Origin: Lutjanus erythropterus | Taxonomy: Eukaryota; Chordata; Actinopteri; Lutjaniformes; Lutjanidae | Assembly (NCBI GenBank): GCA_020091685.1 | Contig: CM034613.1 | Coordinates: 15,768,932-15,832,931 of the forward strand | Direction: 5' to 3' | Length of the DNA stretch: 64,000 nucleotides | In this document: positions 45,792 through 57,600 of the stretch, in pieces | Position numbering within the stretch: position 1 is the first letter of the stretch | How the letters are laid out: every line of letters starts with the position of its first letter | Notes under the pieces: generated by a model | Seen by the model: the letters and a program-made list of their open reading frames with translations, nothing else | Told to the model about the DNA's origin: nothing | Databases searched by the model: none | Position numbers and translations under genes: made by a program

Positions 45792-46285
45792 CACTGTAAA
45801 AAAAAAATGTATCCATAATTTCAAGAGAACTGGCTTCACTATTTTTGGAGTTTTAAATTAAACTTAAACTAATGTTTTGAAATAAACTAAAACAAATTTT
45901 GCCAACCTATAATCTTTTGTTGAGATATTTTACTTTTCTTAAACTTGAATGTGAGTTTTACAGACCAAAAAAATTGTATAGTTCAACCAATCTGTCTTTA
46001 TTTAGGTGTTTGAAACTTAAATGGTTACAATAGAAAATATTTTATTAGATATAAGATATGGAATATAATATATTTCCTTTATACCATTATCCACTTTCAA
46101 CAATTTTTTAACATTGTTTTTGTTTTAAAACTCAAAGATTCAAGAAGTCATTTCATCATTTCAACAAAAGATTATAGTTTGGGAAAACTTTTTAAATTCA
46201 TTTTAAAATGTAGGAGTTTGATTCAAACCTTAAATTTAGTGAGGAAAGTTGGCTTGATTTTTCTTTTTTTTTTTTTTACAATGTG
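45792..46285 (+). mobile_element. AT-rich element bounded by CACTGTAAAAAA ends
   Basis: The left end is CACTGTAAAAAAAAAATG; the right end is a poly-T run followed by ACAATGTG, the near-mirror. The interior is a loose array of AACTTAAA, CAAACTTTT and TTCAACAAAAGATTATAG variants. This matches a hyperabundant teleost MITE type with ACTGTAAAAAA termini (from memory). No target duplication is readable. Confidence 0.6.
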
Positions 46286-46325
46286 TAGTAATTCAAAATA
46301 AACTTTTCTAGTCAGATAAACTTTA

Positions 46326-46460
46326 AATTAATTCAGTTGTACTTGAGATAACCTGTTCAATAAACTTTAGACACTAAGATATCAAGTTGAACCAACAACT
46401 CTTCAGTCAGACTGACTGACATAAACAAATTTAAAAAACATTAATTCAACTTTCAAGTCA
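46326..46460 (+). repeat. Direct repeat unit A in the AT-rich block
   Basis: TTAATTCAGTTGTACTTGAG, ACCTGTTCAATAA, ATCAAGTTGAACCAACAACTC, CTTCAGTCAGACTGACTGAC and ATTAATTCAAC recur in order at 47068-47208. The two units are about 740 bp apart. They are probably two insertions, or a duplication, of one AT-rich element related to the CACTGTAAAAAA family. Confidence 0.7.
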
Positions 46461-47067
46461 AAATTTCTAGTATTTACTTTCAGAACACTTAAGACTTTCA
46501 AAACACAAATTCTTATGACTTAAAGTATTTAAGTTGAATTAACTTGAACAAACAAAACTTGTATATTTATGTTTAGTAAAGGTAACTGATTCCTAATTTA
46601 GTTTTTTAAACTTTAAAAAGTTAATGTCTGTGCTGCGTTCAAATTCCTCTCAATTTGAAAAGACAAGCTGAAGAGATTTTCTAATGTAATTTGTAAAACA
46701 AACTTTTGTAGTCAAATCAGTTAATATTAAAGAGTGGATGTGTTATTCTAATCCAATACATTTTTAAAAAAAAATCAAATTCAGTGAATATCCTCTCACT
46801 GTCCTCTAGTTCCCTGTTCTATGTGTGCACTGAAAAAAAATCTGATGTTTCTACGCAGCCCTGGCTCTTTAAGTAGGAAACAAAGAGTGGCTCGCAACAA
46901 GCCAGTCGATCAGCGGCAGGTTGTGTTTGTTCCTGTGCACGGGACGAGGAGAAGGGGAGAGGGAGCGGAAGCGGCAGTAAATCTTCTGAAGGGGCACTGA
47001 AGGAGGATTTGTTTGCCTGTTGAGTTCAAAAATAATCAATCTTACTCCAAAACAGTGCACCACATCT
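46461..47067. other. AT-rich spacer between direct repeat units
   Basis: Contains more AAGTTGAATTAACTTGAAC-type degenerate motifs to about 46800. A less AT-rich patch of 46850-46990 is unrelated to the repeats and shows no gene. Confidence 0.4.
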
Positions 47068-47208
47068 TTAATTCACTTGTACTTGAAACAACATGTTCAA
47101 TAAGGTCAAAATATTAAGTTGAAGGAGCAACTCTTCAGTCACGCTGACGGACATTACAAACTAATTTGATTTCCTTGAACAGAACATTCATTCAACTCAA
47201 GACTTAAA
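47068..47208 (+). repeat. Direct repeat unit B in the AT-rich block
   Basis: Partner of 46326-46460: TTAATTCACTTGTACTTGAA, ACATGTTCAATAA, TTAAGTTGAAGGAGCAACTC, CTTCAGTCACGCTGACGGAC, CATTCATTCAAC. Confidence 0.7.
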
Positions 47209-48675
47209 GTCAGAGGAACTCACGTTTATAAAATAAATACTATAAATGAACAAATAAACTTGTCTATTTAAATAAATTTCACGAGAACAGATTAGTTGCC
47301 ACAAAAATTCCCATATGATTTCCTATGGAGTACATTTTATCTGGAATAACTGATTCACTGTGCTACTTCCTGTGCAGAGAATCTGGCTGCCTCTTGTATG
47401 TTCGCTATAGTGGCACTTGTGCACATCTTTCATATCGCCACGAGTGGTGGATGCACTCTCAGCAGAAACAGGCCGTTTTTTGTCCACATGGAGCACATAT
47501 TTCCATGAGTGTGTTCTGAGTGAATGTCCCTTTCATATCCTGTGTATCACTGTCATTGAAAATAAATCGTGTCTTCTTTGCTGTATGCAGTGGCTACAAT
47601 TTGCATTACGAGAAGCATTAGAAGTAGGTTGAGTGGTTTCTTTGCCGCAGTCCAAAGATGCGGAGGTTTACAAATAAAAGGGCTCATACTGTATTCATTG
47701 TGATGGAATATTATATAAAGCCTATTGTCAGGATTACCCTCTTAAATTTTGAATAAAGACTGTCCCAAGGTTGAGGTTTTGTCTGACAGGTCAAAAGACA
47801 TAAATGAAATTTTTTTTCATTCATGTTTTTACCTTCTATTTAGCTGAACCATGACAAAGGAAATGTAGGTTTCCAAGGATAAGCCTGGCAATATTCTGTA
47901 TTTTTCTTCAGTCAGTATTATCTACAGTAGATGTTAGTGAGCGTGCTCAAAGTTAGGAGAAGCAGCGAGGACTAACAGCACGCGAGCTGAGCGATGAACT
48001 GCTGTCAACAGGGCCAGCAGCTAAAGGGATTTTAGCCACTTAAAATAGGTCACCTGAAAAACAGAAAAAAAAAAGTATTTTTCCGACAGGGAACCTTTTT
48101 AATTGCTCTCTGAAAACCAACCAAACTCCGTGGATGAAATCTGTAATTTTGCCTCTATTTGTGTGAGTGTTTTAACAGGTTAGTTCAAATTCACTTAAGT
48201 CACACAATTACACAAAACAACGCAAACAAACGAAAACATTGAGACAGCTGTAGACCCAAAACTCCCATGTTCTGTGAGGTAGAATTACCAGTTTTGCCAG
48301 TGGAGTTTGGTTGGTTTGTAGAGAGAGCTTTGAGAGATTTGTCTTATATAGCAGCACTTTCCCAGTTCTCAAAGACTGTCAAGCAGTGAAAATATTCTAA
48401 ATCGAAATATCCTTGCTGACTCTGTCCAAAGGAGTACATTGCTTTACTTCTTATACTAATACTTCTCCAAACTGGGGAATGTCGAGCACCATCTACTTTA
48501 GGTAATACTGACTATCGATAAGTACCTCACACAACCCGACTTCAACTAATCTATCACTTTTAATGTCACAATATATATATAAATATAAACATATATAATA
48601 TATATAAATTAAAATACAAAAAGAACAGTTCAGTGATTCAGCGACATACAGCCAAAGCCAATACAGCTTATAGAC
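47209..48675. other. Unique noncoding stretch with an AT tract
   Basis: No gene, RNA or transposon terminus recognised. An imperfect (AT)n/AAATATA tract lies at 48571-48608. Confidence 0.45.
48571..48608. repeat. Imperfect AT microsatellite
   Basis: AATATATATATAAATATAAA followed by CATATATAATATATATAAA. No function inferred. Confidence 0.85.
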
Positions 48676-48961
48676 CAGCGGTTCTGAAGCTTTTTTTCGA
48701 GACCCACAAGAATAATCAGGTTTGAATTCACGACTCCGCCCACCCCCGTCTGCCTGAGACTGTTCAGGGAAGACTCTATAATGCATGAAAGCCTCCCATC
48801 ATGCCTGTGTTTGTGTTTTGTAATTATCCTTTTTGTGCTGAGTTGCAGTTTTGTCGCTTGTCGCGATATTTCATTTTACTCCTCACAACCATCTGGTGAC
48901 CCCCCCAAAAAATATCTTGTGACCCCCTTGGGGGTCTCAACCCCCAGGTTGAGAACCAGTG
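48676..48961 (+). mobile_element. Short hAT MITE (CAGCGGTTCTGAA termini)
   Basis: A 286-bp element. The left end is CAGCGGTTCTGAAGC; the right end in reverse complement is CACTGGTTCTCAACCTGGGG. The subterminal GACCC/GGGTC blocks are typical of hAT MITEs with CAGNGGTTCTCAA termini. The flanking 8-mers TTATAGAC (48668-48675) and CCACAGAC (48962-48969) match at five of eight positions, which fits a decayed 8-bp target duplication. No transposase frame. Confidence 0.8.
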
Positions 48962-48969
48962 CCACAGAC

Positions 48970-51900
48970 CTTCAGTGTTCTTCACAAACTATTAAAAGCT
49001 CTTCATAAAGTCACAGCTGTCAATAGGAATTATATAATGTTACAGTGATCGTCTGTATGGAAACACCTTAGCTGTGTTGTGTGAGTCTAAGTGTCTGAGT
49101 GTTGGACATAAGTACTTTGTGCCGAGTGGCCCCTGGTTGTTATGGAAACAACCCTTTTGTTCATCATGATAAAATGCAGTCTGAACAGTGCTTTTTCAAT
49201 AAAAAAGAGGGAGGGGGAGGCGAATAACATAAATTTGTCCTTGAAATGAAAAAGTTTAGCAATCCCTCGTCTACGTTTAGGCCACTTTTCTCTGCAGACC
49301 GAGGAAACAAGCACGAGTAGCATACAAACAGAGACAGTTAGACGGACTGCCTGCTGGATATACACATGAAAATATAACATAATCCTAACTCTATATATCG
49401 AGAGTTGACATTTTTTCCTTTTGAATTCTTGCAAACCTTGCAGTGAAAGAGCCCCAAATTTGATGTTGATTTGTTTACAGATGCAGCGTGAGCTTGAGCA
49501 GCACATAATCCTGCATGTCAGCGTTGCTTTGCTTGAAGCTGTCTCGCATGTTGTCTGCACTCCAGTCACTCTGCAAATACACCAAGAGCCCCTGCGCGCG
49601 CACACACCTTTTCACACAAACATGCTGCTCGCATCCCAAAGTCAGCATGAGGGCTCAGCGTAGCCCCTGTGTGAGGCGTGTTTTTACCGGATTATCCCGA
49701 CTCCACCTCGCCTCTGAAAAGCTTTAAGTTGGGGAAAATGCTCCTCCTTCCCTTGATATCTTGCTGGCTTAATGACTAATAAACCCCCCCTTGTTGGTGC
49801 TCAAAGTCAAAGGAGCAGCTAACACAAGCAAAACAAACAAGTCTAATAAACACCGCTAAATGCAACCTTAAAAGTCACAAGTGCAAAAGCTTGAAGAACA
49901 TAAAGGGCGCGTGTTTATTTTTCACTTAATTCCAAAAAATGCCTTTCTATGAGGTCCGTAAAGCTGCAGCTGTGCAGCAGCCTCCTGCCTCTTTAATGTA
50001 CCATTACCCCCCTCTGCTGGCAGATAGAGGAAACAGACCCTGTGAGATCCACAAGGGAAGTATATTTAAAACATCTTCACCACCTCATTGTTATGACCCA
50101 ACACATTCTGCCTTGGTGTTAAACAAGGAGAAACAGTATAACACTTGCTGTAGATTTTATTAGTCGAGCAGAGTGCTGTGACTCATTTCCAAGTCAGTGG
50201 CTGGAGGAGTTGCTTCAGTATGCGATGCGGTCTCTATCTCTCTTTCCTCGCTGCCTCTCACTCTTTCATTCACAGTTGAATTCATTAGCTCTGCTGCCAT
50301 GTTGCCAACACACTGAGGAATGTAAATTAAGGTGACGGAACAGATATTAACAGACGTCTACTAATAACGTCAATTGATGTTATCATGTATGGTGCAATAT
50401 GCAAAAACTCTCCCATATCCGTGTTTTTTTTTTTCCAAGATGCCCACCTTGTCTCCTCCTGAGTTATCGCTATTCTCTCCATCCGCCGTCTTCCCTCCAC
50501 TGCGCCCTTCCCCGTGGCTTCTCTATACCCTGTCACACATGGCCTCCTCCAGCCCATTACGCTTTGTTTTGTGTCATGCCTGTGGATGCCGGGGCGAGCG
50601 GGCGTATGGATGATTTCAATCCATCTCAGGAACCCCCTTTCCCCCGCTTTCCCCCTCCGCCCTCCTCCTCCTCTTCCTTCCCTCGGTCTGTCAGACAGAC
50701 ACATTCTCTGTTTATCTCTATCTCCCCTCAGCCCCTCAATTCTCCACCTGGCGCCAGTGCACCAGCGCTGATGGATGTAAAGTAAAGTCGCTGACTAACT
50801 TTTCTTCACCTCTGCCTCACATACAGCTCGACGAAAACCCAATTTATAGGCCTGCCTGGTATTAACATGCAATCTGTATCTGGACAGCTTGGATAAGTAT
50901 AAATCTGCACCCTGGTCAGTACCACATTTACATTTTAACATGTGTGAATCATGACAGCTGATCTACAGGCCTTTGCATTTACACCTGGTACTAATACGCC
51001 CAACTTGTGTTCAGATCTCAATGTGAAAAATTTGTTATGTGAGGCCAGCAGACTTTTCAACAAACACAGCATGTTCCAGGTCAGGGGAGCAAAGCTGATG
51101 GTCATTCATTTTTAAATCACTTTTTGTGAGTGAAGACTTGCCAGCAACTATGACTTGATTTTGCTGGGTATGCTTAAGGGAGTAATACATCATATATTTA
51201 CTGTACTAAATCATAAAATTACCGTGATATGTCATCAGAGATTGAGGAAATATGCGAACATACTTGCATGCTGAAACTAGCATGTTCTTTTAAATTTCCA
51301 TTCAGGTCAAGAGTCTTTTTATGAGTCGTAAGAAATTATCAATAATCTTTTAGAAGGAGTCGATGTTTATCACAGTTAAACTGAGTAATCTGTTGATGGA
51401 GTCTGGCAGGCAGTCACTGAACTTGGGAATTTTCGTAGCAGTGGGGTTTTGTTTTCGGGTTTAACAGTCTTAGCTTTACATCGTCACACAATTATAAACA
51501 GCTGATCAACTGACAATGAAGGTCTCGTCGTCGCTTGTCATTGTCAAAGTATGATGTAGTGCTCATTTTGCGCTCATGTAGGCTAAGCGTCATTGCAGCC
51601 TGCAGGCATCCTGCCTAATTTCGAGCCTGGAGAGGAGGGAGCAGGAAGGAACAACTTGCTTCAACCATCTTATATCTTCTTAAATCTTTACACCTGCTCC
51701 ACTTCACTACTTCATTTTTGAATGTTAGGATCTTACATATTTTACCTCTAATCTAGCAAAAGGAGGAGGTGTGAAGTGATCTTTCAACCTGTTCAGCAGA
51801 TTTATTTTTTAAGACAGCAATCACTCACGCTTGGCTTAGATCCAATCACTCCATCTCTAGATGCGGCCAAGGCAATTCGATTACATTCTGATCAGAATGT

Positions 51901-53390
51901 ATTTTGAGTTCATCTACAGCTTGCATTTACAAGTGTTTCCTCTTAATCAGATATGAGATGTAGATTAGACAGATTACATACTAATGCTAGGTTTTGGCCT
52001 GCAGCAAGTTGAAAGGCCTCTGAACTCCACCAGTTCATGCTATCTTAAAGGCCGGGTCCATTATTTTATTTTATTTTACTTTTTAAAGTTTTTTTTTATA
52101 GCTTTCTGTAGTAGTGATGCATCCAAATCTGAATTCAGAGCACAAATAACACAATGGAAACAAATATTTGTTCTGTCTGAAGTTGCTCGTTATTATTCAG
52201 GGGAAAAATAGTTTCATGATTGAGATGTTTTGCATCAGTTTGTTCAAATCATTGTGGACGGCCGCAAGATAAAAATGTCCATTCTGTTTGCAACATCGGA
52301 CTTTGATTTCATTAACTAGTCATTTCCTTTACTACACATTGGTAAGTGAGCTCTACAATGAGCTAATAAATATTAGGTTAGAAAATAAAACATTTGCACA
52401 ATTTAATGTGTCTTCTGGTACAAACCATGCCCACTTCTGGTCTTCTATCCAAATACAGGCACTGATCATTTTTTGGTTGGTTGAAAAGAGACAGATAAAA
52501 ATGTCTGCGTGCACCTCCACTTAGTTGCTTCATCATCCTCATGTATTCATATCTTGAAACATTAAAAATAAAAAGTGCATATGTTTTAGCATCAAAATGC
52601 TTATTTTTCCAAGCTCTTCTAAAATCGTTGATGAGGATGATGACTTTGCTACTTATAAGCCTCCCAGCTTGAGGGGGTGAAGGCATCAGTGCTCTAACCT
52701 ACGTCACCGCTTTTTTGCTAACAGCCGAGTGTGCGTTTCCATTGGAAAACCCCAGAAAGAACGCAAACCACTCTTTAAGCAAGTCTGTCAAAAAATCCCT
52801 TCTTTGCTAAAGAAGAAAAAGCACTTCGAGTCTGCAGAGCAGTGTCATGTTCCTCCACCTGGGACAAACCATGTTTGTTGACAGGTCCACTAGCTCCGCC
52901 TACCCACTCTGCAAATTGAGATGGGAAAATTAGACTGAGACAGAATGTTTTAGGCCCATGAACATTCGCATAGTGAGGGCCTCGTGTCAGTACCAGGTGT
53001 AAATGAGATCTAAAAGATTCAGAGCCTTGTTTCTAAATCTCTGACATGTAACTGATTCCACATGGAGAAAGGTCATGACAGTATGGCATGACGTGTATAA
53101 AGGAGCCCTGGATAGGAACTTGCTCACCTGCAGTCGCTGGGGAACAGTGTTAAATAATGAACAAGCTTGTGACTAATGAGTGACTCATGAATCTTCGCTA
53201 TGGAGGAACCTCATGAGCATTCGTCAGCACGATTCTCAGATGCACACGTGCACGCCTCCGCCCTCTCTTCTCAGTATCTTTCTCCGGCTTTTGTCATCGC
53301 ACACCGGTTGCTTTCAGCTGCATGCGCTCGCCGTTTCCCGAGGGCTTTAACTTTACTCGTCTTCTATCAGCACCCTGCCTCCCCCCCCTC
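48970..53390. other. Long unique stretch; longest open frame of the window lies here
   Basis: The 172-codon minus-strand frame at 49087-49605 is Cys/Ser/Arg-rich with a basic stretch (KWPKRRR) and no recognisable fold; I do not call it a gene. The 125-128-codon frames on both strands at 50327-50785 arise from a CT-rich low-complexity block. 49720-49930 may be conserved noncoding DNA. No RNA genes or repeats with ends. Confidence 0.4.
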
Positions 53391-53417
53391 CCTGCCTGCC
53401 TGCCTGCCTGCCTGCCT
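53391..53417. repeat. (CCTG)n microsatellite
   Basis: Nearly seven CCTG units after a C-rich tract (53382-53390). The reading CLPACLPACL in the overlapping open frame is a repeat translation. Confidence 0.95.
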
Positions 53418-54261
53418 CTCCCCCTGTCTCAGGAATCAGACACAGGTTTGCCACTGCTGAGGAAGCAACCGTGGTAATCCTCGGGCTCAACTTCAAAAAG
53501 AGCCTCTAAAGACTACACTCTCTACGGTTCTGGCAACTCAGCCTGCTACCTATGCTGGGGGAAGGAAAAGAAAAAAAAAAAGGAGCAGCACACACCTCCC
53601 CTCTCACCTGCCTGTCTCTCCTCTTCCCAGATACTTCACTTCACTCAACTTGCTTCTTCTTTATCAGCACTAAATGTTCCTCAGCTCAACTCCTCAGCTC
53701 CCCTCGCAACAAATGCTCCCTTCCCCTGCCCTTATCAACACACATCTCTGCGAGGCAGGGAGGAAGAGTGGGAGAGAAATGAAAACTGAAAGCAGGAATG
53801 AAATAATAGGACAGAGGGTGGAGAGGAGGAAAAAGTGGAGGGCAGCGTAGTAAAGCATAAGCATAGTGGAGGAAAAAGCAGCTGGTGAGTGGAGGAGAGA
53901 AAGAGATTGATAGAAAGGAGGGGGTTAAAGAAGACAGAGAGTTCCCGGCTCTACAGTAGGTCTCGGAGGGCTAGCTGGCACATTGTCAGCAGATCTTTAT
54001 ACAGCTCTGCCATGCAGAGGAGAGGATGGAGTTGCTTACATTTGGAGTGGTGGTTACCCTTCAATCTGTACTGTCTTTATGAAGGATTATAAGGGTTTCT
54101 AGAGGTGAGACCAACCAACTGCTCGCCTTACCCTCCCTTGTCAAGCACAGAGAACCTACAGTACCCCTATCTACAGCTAGAGTTTGGTTTTTCCATTCTG
54201 GGCTAATGTACAAACATGGCAGTGCAACATGGCGGCCGTGCATCCTGAGCTTATTCTCTGG
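53418..54261. other. Low-complexity noncoding stretch
   Basis: CT-rich then GA-rich sequence with a poly-A run at about 53570-53581. Open frames here are compositional. No gene. Confidence 0.45.
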
Positions 54262-54480
54262 CAGGGGACTCAAACTGGTGGCCCAGGGGCCAGTTGTGGC
54301 TCTTCTTTCCTTCCTGCCCAGCCCGCAACATGATGTAAAAAATAAAACATAATCTGCCCCACAAATTTATTTTACTTAAGTATTTTTTCTCGTTGTTTCA
54401 TACCGATTTAAACTATTCTTCAACTGAATATTACACAAAATAAAAACACAATTACTACTTACTTATTAATACTATTTTAA
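54262..54480 (+). mobile_element. Dispersed repeat with hAT-like terminus CAGGGGACTCAAACT
   Basis: CAGGGGACTCAAACTGGTGG then CCCAGGGGCCAGTTGTGGCT is the start of a repeat I remember from many fish. It has the CAGGGG..CAAACT pattern of hAT termini. The opposite end and any target duplication are not identifiable, and it runs into the next repeat. Confidence 0.5.
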
Positions 54481-54485
54481 TAGTA

Positions 54486-54668
54486 ATGTACTCTTCATTT
54501 ACTGTCAGAAATGACAAAGGCATGCAGCAAATCCTCACATTTAAGAAGCTGGAACCAGCAAATGTTTGACACTTCTCTAGAAAAACGACAGAAACAATCA
54601 CTTGATTATCAAAATAGTTGAAAACTAATCGACTAAACAATCAATCCACTAGTTGTTGCAGCTTTAAT
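54486..54668 (+). mobile_element. Teleost repeat with AATCGACTAA core, 3' half
   Basis: CTGTCAGAAATGACAAAGGC, then AGCAAATCCTCACATTTAAG, then AAGCTGGAACCAGCAAATGT, then TTGATTATCAAAATAGTTGA, then AACTAATCGACTAAACAATC, then AGTTGTTGCAGCTTTA: the block order and the terminal GTTGCAGCTTTA match the 3' end of a very abundant fish repeat (from memory). The same family appears at 10351-10620, same orientation. Confidence 0.75.
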
Positions 54669-57600
54669 GGGGTGAAACACCATTTTGTGTTGTTTACATG
54701 TGAGATACATATCAAATACTGTCATTCAAACCAAATAATCCCTTCTCAGTGTCTCATATGTTGCACAAGTCATACGAGGGAAGCAACAGCCCTGTTCTGA
54801 CATGTGATTTGTTCTATATACTTCTATGCTGCATACCTTTGTTTTGTTTTTCTTTGATTGCTATGTGCTAATTCTGTAGATTTTACCCAGAGATGCTGTA
54901 CTGCTGCACCCAGCTGCAACCCCACCCCTCCCCCTATCTCATAATCAGCCCTCACCCATGTGTCATTGACTTAATGTCTCCTTAGATGGTATGCTCCAAC
55001 AATATGAATTATGAATTATTTATTTCATTACAACTGTCCTCCTTGCCTTTCTGAATAAAAAAAAAAAAAGCCATGAATTAAGTTGTTTCATTCTGCTGAT
55101 GCCACGAAGCAGAGCCCTCTCTGAGCAGATAGCAAGGTGTTTCTGCTCTCATTGAGAGGCGGCAGCGACTTTGGAGGCGGAAGGACTCAGACAGGCGCTA
55201 CTTAAACATTTAAAAAGGAGAAGGCCCACTTCAAAGGGATGGCCTCACACAATCAGTGTAGCCCTTTCCTTTTCAATTAGCACACAGTCTGCCGGGCTGG
55301 CGTGCTCACCTAAGGGCTGGGCTAAGGCCGTGAAATATTGATGGCCTCTTCTCGGGAGTGAGTGGAACGCTTTGTGCTTCGCTCCCCTGGGTAAGTTTAT
55401 GTGTTTAAGATTTTTTTGACGGCAGACAGCCGGGTGGGTGATTTGTTTGTGTGATCTGAGTGGGCGTGCAGTGACGCACTCGTAGTGGATCGCACGAAAT
55501 TCAATCAAAAGTGTCTCAGCAAATACTCCTCTGTCCTAACCCAGCAGCACATTAATCTTTTACAGCCGTAACACAACAAATCGTTCTTTGTTAGATCTGA
55601 TGAATCCCATGTCTCTCCATCCTTCTTCCTCAGCCTGCAGAGAGATGCTTACTTATTACGATCAGCAGTGTTTTACAAATCCATCTACAGTATTTCACCT
55701 TTGGCTGCGGCATGTAAACTCAGAGAGGCAACTTTTTGCAGGAATCAAAGCCTTTTGCCTGCAACCACTAGTAAACAAGACCTCATTATTTTCAACCGTG
55801 TGATCCTGCAATCATCAGGGATGTAGAACAGACATCTGCATAGGTAATTGCACTACCGCATGTGTTCGACAAATGAACGGCATTAAACATCTGAAAATGA
55901 TAAACCACAACACTCTTACAAAACTTTAAACTTTTATTTTGTTCTTTAGCGAGGACAAAGTGCCTTATTAGATTGGGGTTATGTTTTGGGGCATTGTAAT
56001 TAATTTTGAGAGGAAGTTTTGAGTGATTTATTTTGCTCTTCTCTAACAAATGAGTAAAGCTGGAAGTTTATTCATCTAGAAGACAACCAGAGAGCTTTTT
56101 CTGACTTTGAAGGCTTATAGAAGAGGTAGGATGTACATTAATTACTTGGAAAGGGTCTCATGGACTTCTTCAAACAACTCTGAGTGAAAAATATTTTGGC
56201 AAAACAAGTTCTGACTTCTGCTTCACTCAAAAATAGATACCTCAACACATCTAGACCTACGAAGTGGGGTTTAAAAGTCAAGATGAAATGGCTAGCTAAC
56301 ATTAGCATGGAGGAAATGATGGGTTGGAGGCCCGGTCTCATATTTGCACAAAAACTCAACCAGTTTCTTGATAGCTTTACTTGCTGCTAAAGTAGCTAAC
56401 TGCTAACTTGGTTAGCCATGCATCTAAGCTTACATCTGTCTCAGAGGCTGTGTTTGGTCCCAGTCTCACTATGTTCTCTGGGAGCTCTCAGTCTGGGAAG
56501 AATCAGCTTGGTTAATGGACGGTAGTCTGTGGCCGCATGGTTGGGGTGACACACAATAAGCGCTACTGGCTACTGCGACAATCCGTCCTCGGTTGTCTTT
56601 ACAGGAAATATTTGGAGGCAAATAACACTCTGAAATCCATTTCATGAAGACTTTCAAAAAGTTCTCAAATAGACAAAGTGTGAACTTTAACATGCATCCC
56701 AGAAGACAGCCTGGCACATGGCATGCCAGGGTGTGAAGGCAAAGCTGGAGAATGAAAGGAGAAGATTGGATTTGATATTAGTTGAGGCTCAGGCGAGTGG
56801 AGAGGTTATATACTTAGTCATACGATGTCACAGCCCCTAATGGGGCAGAGAAGCGATGCACTGATATCCTTAATTGATGGATTAGAAGCATATAATTCCC
56901 CACAGAGAGAGGATGATCAAGAGAACGGTGGAGAGGGAGAGGAGCTTGAGTAAGCAGAGGGAGCGAGAGCTTGAACATGACCTGAACGGTTAATTGAATA
57001 GAGAAATTCCCAGGATATTTTATTCAAATGAGGTTGAAGAAGAGCAGAGGAGAAAATGAGACGAGGAGAAGAGCATAGTAAGGGTATAGAAGGCAAAATG
57101 ACAAATAAATGAGAGACTCTGTCAACAAATAGTGGTGATATTAAAGTCCCACCCCTTTTTGCTCTATGCTCCAAAAACAGCTGAGTTGGTACTTTGGTCA
57201 AATTTTACTTAAAAAGCAACAGGGTCAGGTCTTATCTCATCTTGACAAAATGCTAGCTAAATAGCTTCCTAATGTTAACAAAATGCTATCAAAATAGTGA
57301 GCTAATAATTGATGTAGATTAGCTAGCTTGTTAGCCAGCATTTTGCTAACATTAGCTAACTTAAGTTGTCACTATGTCACTTTTATAGGTCCCCCAGCAA
57401 AATCTCTTAATCATCTTTAAAATTTGGTTTCATTTTCAATATAAATGAGCCAAGCACAACAAATCAAATCATAAGTACAGGAAATAGGAAAGGAAAAAGA
57501 AGTACCAGGCGCGCTCAGCTCTCACTGAAGCACAGTGCAATCAGAGGCTTAGGTGGGGTCAGTCCCACAAACCAATCAGAAAAAATCCCCAATGCCAGTT

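Noticed and set aside
50399..50785. 128-codon Pro/Ser-rich open frame
   Set aside because: Lies in a CT-rich low-complexity block with open frames on both strands and in several phases; no domain.
53088..53140. TATA-box promoter (TGTATAAAGGAGCC)
   Set aside because: A single TATA match with no downstream gene or initiator context; such matches are frequent by chance in 64 kb.
55054..55070. Polyadenylation site or processed retrogene end (AATAAA plus poly-A)
   Set aside because: The A-run follows AATA directly and no gene body, target duplication or splice-less coding sequence is recognisable upstream.
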